A stretch of DNA of 7,465 nucleotides. Origin: an uncultured Eudoraea sp. Its GTDB lineage: Bacteria; Bacteroidota; Bacteroidia; Flavobacteriales; Flavobacteriaceae. A model generated the notes under the pieces. It was given only the letters and a program-made list of their open reading frames with translations. It ran no database searches and was not told where the DNA came from. Made by a program: the position numbers and the translations under genes. Below are positions 1-4,404 of this stretch, one piece after another. Location of the stretch: NCBI GenBank assembly GCA_905479615.1, contig CAJQNH010000156.1:1-7465 (forward strand), written 5' to 3'. The first letter of the stretch is position 1; every line of letters begins with the position of its first letter.

Positions 1-1029
1 GTAGGTGCTTCCTCTGTCGCAGCTCCAATTTATATTTCGGAGATTTCATCATCTAAAAACCGGGGACAGTTGGTAGCTTTATATCAATTTAATATTGTCT
101 TTGGAATTTTTATCGCTTTTATTTCTAATTATTTATTTAAAGGTTTTGATGGGGCTAATGATTGGCGTTGGATGCTTGGCATAGAGGCTATACCTGCTTT
201 GATATACAGTTTAATGGTCCTAAAAATACCGAACAGCCCACGCTGGTTGGTGATAAAGAAGCAGGAAGATGCAGGCGCATTAAAAGTATTGGAATACCTT
301 TCAAACAAAGAACATGCCCAGGTAAAACTCAAAGAAATAAAGAATTCTTTTAATGCTTCAGACAAAAAAGAAAAGTTATTTACAAGCAAGTATAAAAAGC
401 CGCTTATTCTTGCTTTTTTACTTGCATTCTTTAACCAGTTATCCGGAATTAATTTTGTTCTTTATTACGCCCCGGAGATTTTGGAAAGAGCAGGATTGGC
501 TGCCAGAGAATCTTTATTCAGTTCTATTTCAATAGGAGTTGTTAATTTAATTTTTACCCTTGTTGGGATGCGATTAATTGATAAGGTAGGAAGAAAAGAA
601 TTGATGAAAATAGGATCTGTGGGTTATATTATAAGTCTCGCAATGGTTGGCTGGTGTTTTTATAGCGGAGCCAGCTCTACAGTCCTTCTTGTTTTCATTC
701 TCATTTTTATCGCCTCACATGCCATTGGACAAGGTGCTGTCATATGGGTTTTTATTTCCGAGATTTTTCCAAACAAAGTCAGAGCATTTGGACAATCATG
801 GGGTACTGGTACACATTGGGTATTTGCGGCCTTAATCACTCTCCTTACGCCTATATTCCTTGATGCCAATGATGGTATCTTTAAGGACAACCCATGGCCA
901 ATCTTTATGTTTTTTGCTTTTATGATGGTACTACAATTGTTATTTGTATTATTTATGATGCCTGAAACCAAGGGAATTTCACTTGAAGAACTAGGAAAAA
1001 AGTTAAGTCCGGATAAAAATTCGAAATAA
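1..1029 (+). CDS. Sugar porter family MFS transporter, N-terminus missing (cut by window edge)
   Basis: Inner-membrane secondary transporter of the Major Facilitator Superfamily, sugar porter family, whose members import hexoses, pentoses or related sugars by proton symport or facilitated diffusion. The frame is open from base 1, giving 342 residues before TAA; family members are usually about 440-500 aa, so roughly the first 100-130 residues lie outside the window. The TTG at position 70 is internal, because family motifs precede it. Visible motifs, in residues of the partial protein: PIYISEI and RG at 9-22 (end of TM4 and following loop), NSPRWL at 78-83, NQLSGINFVLYYAPEI at 145-160 (TM7 sugar-binding helix), DKVGRK at 194-199, a GQGAVIWVFISEIFP segment from 243 (TM10) followed by VRAFGQS, and the C-terminal PETKG at 321-325. 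Charged residues 88-132 form the usual cytoplasmic loop between the two halves. Substrate cannot be read from sequence. Family call is firm. Confidence 0.95.
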   Translation, partial: VGASSVAAPIYISEISSSKNRGQLVALYQFNIVFGIFIAFISNYLFKGFDGANDWRWMLGIEAIPALIYSLMVLKIPNSPRWLVIKKQEDAGALKVLEYLSNKEHAQVKLKEIKNSFNASDKKEKLFTSKYKKPLILAFLLAFFNQLSGINFVLYYAPEILERAGLAARESLFSSISIGVVNLIFTLVGMRLIDKVGRKELMKIGSVGYIISLAMVGWCFYSGASSTVLLVFILIFIASHAIGQGAVIWVFISEIFPNKVRAFGQSWGTGTHWVFAALITLLTPIFLDANDGIFKDNPWPIFMFFAFMMVLQLLFVLFMMPETKGISLEELGKKLSPDKNSK

Positions 1030-1167
1030 AAGTAATATGCCGTTTACCGAAAATTCAGGTATTACATCTCAAAAAGGCCCATTCTGATTGACTTTTAGTC
1101 GAAATATGGCATTCTAAATGTAATTTTATTATCATAAATATGTACATTGTAGAAAATTATATGAATT

Positions 1168-1296
1168 ATGGAAGATCAATTATCTTTTGGCACAAAACTC
1201 CTTAACGGGTTCCTTAGCATAACGGTAGTGGTTTTGGTCTTAATTCTGGCTGCGGTTGTGATTTGCCTTATTTTGGCAGGTTTAGGCTTCTTTTAG
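1168..1296 (+). CDS. Possible 42-aa single-pass membrane protein
   Basis: I do not recognise this gene. The ORF runs from ATG to TAG and encodes 42 residues beginning MEDQLSFGTKLLNGF. Residues about 16-41 form one unbroken hydrophobic stretch of V, L, I, A, G and F with no charged residue, long enough for one membrane helix, and the protein ends directly after it with GLGFF. The 15-residue N-terminal head is polar, with two acids (E2, D3) and one lysine (K10). A hydrophobic run of this length could arise by chance in AT-rich DNA, but a codon-aligned helix bounded by ATG and stop in an otherwise ORF-poor gap favours a real gene. The start is preceded by AT-rich sequence (AGAAAATTATATGAATT) without a Shine-Dalgarno, as usual in Bacteroidota. 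A shorter overlapping ORF from ATG 1140 (21 codons) could compete. Its function is unknown. It may be co-transcribed with the MFS gene upstream. Confidence 0.4.
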   Translation: MEDQLSFGTKLLNGFLSITVVVLVLILAAVVICLILAGLGFF

Positions 1297-1301
1297 ACAG
1301 G

Positions 1302-1379
1302 ACACAAATCCAATATTCCCCAATCTTACCCTATTATATTTTCCTATAACTTATTTATCGTTCTTATCTCATTTTACAT
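1302..1379 (+). terminator. C-rich, G-depleted tract: candidate Rho-dependent termination region
   Basis: By hand count these 78 bases contain 20 C and only one G (at 1360) on the + strand. The tract begins six bases after the stop of the 42-aa ORF. Unstructured RNA with many C and few G (a C-over-G bubble of about 70-80 nt) is the known signature of Rho loading sites. No intrinsic hairpin with a U-tract is visible between the MFS gene and the TRAP operon, so a factor-dependent end for the upstream transcript would fit. The composition is seen directly; the role is inferred. Confidence 0.3.
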
Positions 1380-1389
1380 GAATTCACAT

Positions 1390-1404
1390 ACAATCAATCA
1401 TTGT
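1390..1404. repeat. Short inverted repeat ACAAT-N5-ATTGT
   Basis: ACAAT (1390-1394) and ATTGT (1400-1404) are perfect inverted 5-mers separated by CAATC. The site lies about 55 bases upstream of the candidate TRAP promoter. It could be half-sites for a dimeric regulator, but it is short enough to occur by chance in AT-rich DNA. Confidence 0.2.
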
Positions 1405-1431
1405 CTTACTTCAGATTGAAAAAAGTAGTGT

Positions 1432-1451
1432 TCATGATAAGTCTCGTGATA
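1432..1451 (+). repeat. Direct repeat TCATGATA / TCGTGATA upstream of the TRAP operon
   Basis: TCATGATA (1432-1439) and TCGTGATA (1444-1451) match at seven of eight bases and begin 12 bases apart, close to one helical turn. They end eight bases before the candidate -33 element. This is a plausible activator or repressor position, but no regulator gene is in the window to pair with it. Confidence 0.25.
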
Positions 1452-1459
1452 TTAGTTTC

Positions 1460-1486
1460 TTGAAGGCCATTAGGAATCTAAATTTC
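1460..1486 (+). promoter_or_regulatory. Possible Bacteroidota-type promoter for the TRAP operon
   Basis: TTG at 1460-1462 is followed after 16 bases by TAAATTTC at 1479-1486. The latter matches seven of eight positions of the TAnnTTTG -7 consensus used by the Bacteroidota primary sigma factor. The spacing is slightly short of the usual range. Transcription would begin about 50 bases before the ATG at 1548. A weaker alternative is TTG 1498-1500 with TAAATATT at 1519-1526 (18-base spacing). Confidence 0.27.
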
Positions 1487-1547
1487 CACAAATAGCATTG
1501 TCAATACATTTACTAAATTAAATATTCCGGATTATAACAGTCTACTT

Positions 1548-2561
1548 ATGTATATTGCAAATAGAAACTTTAATCGGGATTTAATGCGCTTTCTCACGCT
1601 GGTATATTTTCTAATACTAATTTCCGGGCTATTTGGTTGTGAAAATTTGGAGAAAACCAGAACAATTAAATTGGCCCATGGCCTTGATGTAAACCACTCT
1701 GTTCATTTAGCCATGGTGAAAATGGGAGTAGATCTAAAAGAGCTTTCAGATGGCAAACTCATTCTTGAAATTTATCCCAGTCAACAGCTGGGAACGGAGC
1801 GTCAATGTTTGGAACTTTTACAAATCGGAAGCCTTGATATGACTAAAGTTTCTGTTGGGGTTTTAGAAAATTTTGCTCCAAAAATGAAAATATTAGGGCT
1901 CCCTTTCCTTTTCAGGGACAGGCAACATGCGTTTAAAGTTTTGGACGGACCAGTTGGGAGACAACTATTGGAAGATGGAGAAAAATACTGGCTTAAAGGT
2001 TTAGGCTATTATGATGCGGGCAGTAGAAGTTTTTATACAAAAGACAGGCCTATAAATTCGCCTGAGGACCTTGATGGACTAAAAATAAGGGTCATGGAAA
2101 GTGTTACCGCAATAGATATGGTAACAAGCTTTGGCGGCTCCCCCACGCCAATATCCTGGGGTGAGTTATACACTTCTTTACAACAAGGGGTTGTGGATGG
2201 TGCAGAAAACAATCCCCCAAGTTTTTATTTATCACGTCATTATGAAGTTTGTAAATACTACTCGTTGGATGAGCATACAGTGCTACCCGACGTACTTCTT
2301 GCAGGCACTCATTTATGGAATAAACTTTCTTTAGAAGAAAAAGAGTGGCTAACACAAGCCGTAGAAAATTCTATAATTTACCAGCGGAAATTATGGATGG
2401 AGTCGGAAAAAGAAGCCTTAGACGCGGTGCAGGAAGCAGGTGTTAAAATTATTAGACCAGATAAAACCCTGTTTTCAGAAAAGGTTAAGGGCATTTATGA
2501 ACAATACAAAGAGAATGAAGAACTTTATAGATTAATACAAGAGATTCAGGAAACCCAATAA
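1548..2561 (+). CDS. dctP: TRAP transporter substrate-binding lipoprotein, DctP family
   Basis: Extracytoplasmic solute receptor of a tripartite TRAP transporter: it binds a carboxylate-bearing solute in the periplasm and delivers it to the QM permease encoded next. The 337 residues match the usual length of about 320-340. Residues 13-31 form a lipoprotein signal: a Met-Arg start, hydrophobic core, then LFGC with Cys31 as lipidation site. DctP-family features include KLAHGLD (41-47), QQLGTERQ (79-86), LPFLFRDRQHAF (118-129), DLDGLKIRVMES (174-185) with Arg181 at the position of the conserved substrate-carboxylate arginine, and WGELYTSLQQGVVDGAENN (204-222). The C-terminal half includes a long helix (261-300). 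This last signature is what I associate with sugar-acid TRAP receptors of the YiaO/uronate type, so a hexuronate-like ligand is inferred, not shown. ATG 1584 (Met13) is an alternative start that would leave a compact 18-residue signal. The TAA is immediately followed by the next gene's ATG, so the genes are co-transcribed. Confidence 0.93.
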   Translation: MYIANRNFNRDLMRFLTLVYFLILISGLFGCENLEKTRTIKLAHGLDVNHSVHLAMVKMGVDLKELSDGKLILEIYPSQQLGTERQCLELLQIGSLDMTKVSVGVLENFAPKMKILGLPFLFRDRQHAFKVLDGPVGRQLLEDGEKYWLKGLGYYDAGSRSFYTKDRPINSPEDLDGLKIRVMESVTAIDMVTSFGGSPTPISWGELYTSLQQGVVDGAENNPPSFYLSRHYEVCKYYSLDEHTVLPDVLLAGTHLWNKLSLEEKEWLTQAVENSIIYQRKLWMESEKEALDAVQEAGVKIIRPDKTLFSEKVKGIYEQYKENEELYRLIQEIQETQ

Positions 2562-3020
2562 ATGCAAATAAGGAATAAGATAGACAAGGTTTTGGCTAAG
2601 CTGTTAATAATCATAATGGGTATAATGGTTATTAATGTTTTATGGCAGGTATTTAGCAGATATTTCCTGGGAGCCCCCAGTTCCTTTACCGATGAACTGG
2701 CGAGGTACCTGATGATATGGATAGGTATACTGGGAGCTGCCTACGTTTCGGGGCGAAACAAGCATGTTGCCATAGATGTACTCCCCTCCAGATTAAGTGC
2801 AAAAACTCAAAAAAAATTAAGACTAGTAGTCCGTATTTTAATTATTCTGTTCTGTTTGCTTGCCCTGGTTATTGGCGGCTTCAGATTGGTCTATGTTACC
2901 TATGTGCTCGATCAATTTTCCCCTGCATTACAAGTTCCTTTAGCTGTAGTATATATGGTTATACCCATAAGTGGTTTGCTGATCATATATTATAAAATTT
3001 CTGATATTTTAAATCAATAA
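2562..3020 (+). CDS. dctQ: TRAP transporter small membrane subunit, DctQ family
   Basis: Small inner-membrane subunit of the TRAP transporter; in known systems it packs against and stabilises the large subunit and helps dock the binding protein. At 152 residues it is of normal size. Four membrane segments are visible at about residues 11-33, 44-62, 88-113 and 125-146, with a positively charged loop between TM2 and TM3. Family motifs seen are NVLWQVFSRYFLG (25-37), FTDELARYLMIWIGILGAAY (42-61) and KHVAIDVL (67-74). The start codon touches the dctP stop with no intervening base, and the stop lies five bases before the dctM ATG, so translation is probably coupled. No Shine-Dalgarno is present. 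The family call is secure although the sequence is short. Confidence 0.93.
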   Translation: MQIRNKIDKVLAKLLIIIMGIMVINVLWQVFSRYFLGAPSSFTDELARYLMIWIGILGAAYVSGRNKHVAIDVLPSRLSAKTQKKLRLVVRILIILFCLLALVIGGFRLVYVTYVLDQFSPALQVPLAVVYMVIPISGLLIIYYKISDILNQ

Positions 3021-3025
3021 GTCAA

Positions 3026-4321
3026 ATGGAGTATATACCTATCCTTGTTTTGGTGATTAGCTTTATAGGCTTACTTGCAATAGGTACTCCTGTGGCCTGG
3101 AGTATAACAATATCTGCGTTGCTTACCATGTTGGTGAGCATTCCTGCATTACCTGCATTTACAACAGTCGCTCAACGCATTGGGACAGGATTAGACAGTT
3201 TTGCGCTCCTGGCTATTCCATTTTTTATTCTCTCGGGTGAGTTAATGAACAAAGGAGGTATTGCGCACAGGTTGATTGCTTTTGCAAAAACATTAGTTGG
3301 GGCCCTGCCTGGTGGCCTGGCTCTTATTAATATCATTTCAGCAATGCTAATGGGTGCTATTGCAGGTTCTGCTATGGCATCTGCATCTGCCATGGGCAGC
3401 ATATTAGGCCCTGAAATGGAAAAAGAAGGATACTCCAGGGAATTTGGTGCTGCGGTAAATATTACTTCGGCAACCACCGGACTCTTAATTCCACCCAGTA
3501 ATGTGCTGATAGTATATTCCCTGGCTAGTGGCGGTGCTTCTATAGCGGCCCTATTTTTAGCCGGCTATATTCCCGGAATACTTACAGGTTTGTTATTAAT
3601 GCTCGTAGCTTCTTTTTGGGCCAGGAAAAAAGGGTATAAGGTTGGAAAGCAAAGTACATTTAAGAATATACTTAAAACATTTATTGATGCTGTTCCCAGC
3701 TTATTTATGTTGGTGGTGGTCATAGGTGGCATCGTAACAGGGATTTTTACAGCTACAGAAGCATCGGCTATTGCGGTACTTTACAGCGTAGTACTTGGCT
3801 TTATTTATAAGGAAATTACCTTTGAAAAACTTCCTCAAATTTTATTGGATTCATCCTCTACAACGGCCATTGTAATGTTATTGATAGGTGCATCAATGAG
3901 CATGTCATGGGCGCTTTCTTTTGAAAATATCCCGCAGGACATCAGTACTGGTTTGTTGAGCATTAGTGATAATAAGATTATAATATTGCTTATCATAAAC
4001 CTTCTGCTTCTTTTCGTTGGAATATTTATGGATATGACTCCCGCCGTCCTTATTTTTACCCCAATATTTTTACCGGTAGTGATGAAGCTTGGATTAGATC
4101 CGGTGCATTTTGGCATTATTATGATTTTAAACCTCTGTATTGGCTTATGCACACCACCGGTTGGATCAGTATTATTTGTAGGCGTAGGAATCGCTAACAC
4201 TACGATTGAAAAAGTAATTAAACCTTTGCTACCACTATTTGTAGTAATGATACTTGCGCTATTCCTTATTACCTATTTCCCTCAACTAAGCCTTTGGCTA
4301 CCTGGTTTGTTTGATTTATAG
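3026..4321 (+). CDS. dctM: TRAP transporter large membrane subunit, DctM family
   Basis: Large inner-membrane subunit, the transport channel proper. In characterised TRAP systems it moves substrate by a sodium-driven elevator mechanism, loaded by the binding protein. The 431 residues match the family norm of about 425-430, and hydrophobic segments run through the whole chain. Motifs seen: TPVAWSI (21-27), GLDSFALLAIPFFILSGELM (55-74), the glycine/alanine-rich GAIAGSAMASASAMG (110-124), GYSREFGAAVN (135-145), SATTGLLIPPSNVLIVYS (148-165) forming the first re-entrant hairpin region, GIFTATEASA (239-248), MDMTPAVLIFTPIFLPV (335-351) and GLCTPPVGSVLF (373-384) in the second pseudo-repeat. Both repeats keep the PP and TP motifs near the known sodium and substrate sites, so the protein looks functional. 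It is the last gene of the operon; the 83 bases after it, before the convergent gene, hold no convincing hairpin terminator. The ligand is set by dctP. Confidence 0.96.
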   Translation: MEYIPILVLVISFIGLLAIGTPVAWSITISALLTMLVSIPALPAFTTVAQRIGTGLDSFALLAIPFFILSGELMNKGGIAHRLIAFAKTLVGALPGGLALINIISAMLMGAIAGSAMASASAMGSILGPEMEKEGYSREFGAAVNITSATTGLLIPPSNVLIVYSLASGGASIAALFLAGYIPGILTGLLLMLVASFWARKKGYKVGKQSTFKNILKTFIDAVPSLFMLVVVIGGIVTGIFTATEASAIAVLYSVVLGFIYKEITFEKLPQILLDSSSTTAIVMLLIGASMSMSWALSFENIPQDISTGLLSISDNKIIILLIINLLLLFVGIFMDMTPAVLIFTPIFLPVVMKLGLDPVHFGIIMILNLCIGLCTPPVGSVLFVGVGIANTTIEKVIKPLLPLFVVMILALFLITYFPQLSLWLPGLFDL

Positions 4322-4404
4322 TGGAAGGAATTATTGTGTTTTCAAAAAAATAAAAATCCTATTCTTAAAACTCAGCTAAAAGTTAATTTTGAATATTTTG
4401 GTGA

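Larger units (their letters stand above)
1030..1547. other. Intergenic region between the MFS gene and the TRAP operon
   Basis: This is the only long non-coding stretch in the window. In order it contains: about 90 bases with no convincing intrinsic terminator for the MFS gene; a TAATTTTA box at 1121-1128 that resembles a Bacteroidota -7 element but has no TTG at a suitable distance; a possible 42-aa membrane protein ORF (1168-1296); a C-rich, nearly G-free tract (1302-1379); a small inverted repeat (1390-1404); a direct repeat (1432-1451); and a possible promoter for the TRAP operon (1460-1486). I see no tRNA, rRNA, riboswitch fold or insertion sequence in it. Confidence 0.7.

Noticed and set aside
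129..971. Minus-strand and alternative-frame ORFs inside the MFS gene
   Set aside because: They overlap a frame carrying all sugar-porter motifs, and their translations show no domain.
70..1029. TTG at 70 as the start of the MFS gene
   Set aside because: The frame stays open to base 1 and residues before the TTG form the family motif PIYISEI followed by RG, so this is an internal leucine of a gene cut by the window edge.
1032..1065. Inverted repeat GTAATA / TATTAC after the MFS gene as a terminator
   Set aside because: The stem is only 6 AT-rich pairs with a 22-base loop and no following T-run; an alternative TACC/GGTA pairing is equally weak.
3172..4200. Minus-strand ORFs of 101 and 121 aa opposite dctM
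   Set aside because: They are the mirror of dctM codons and look like antisense of a hydrophobic protein. There is no start context or family resemblance.
4365..4390. Hairpin in the convergent spacer between dctM and the DUF5916 gene
   Set aside because: AAAACT and AGTTAATTTT give only a short AT stem with mismatches, so it is not a credible bidirectional terminator.
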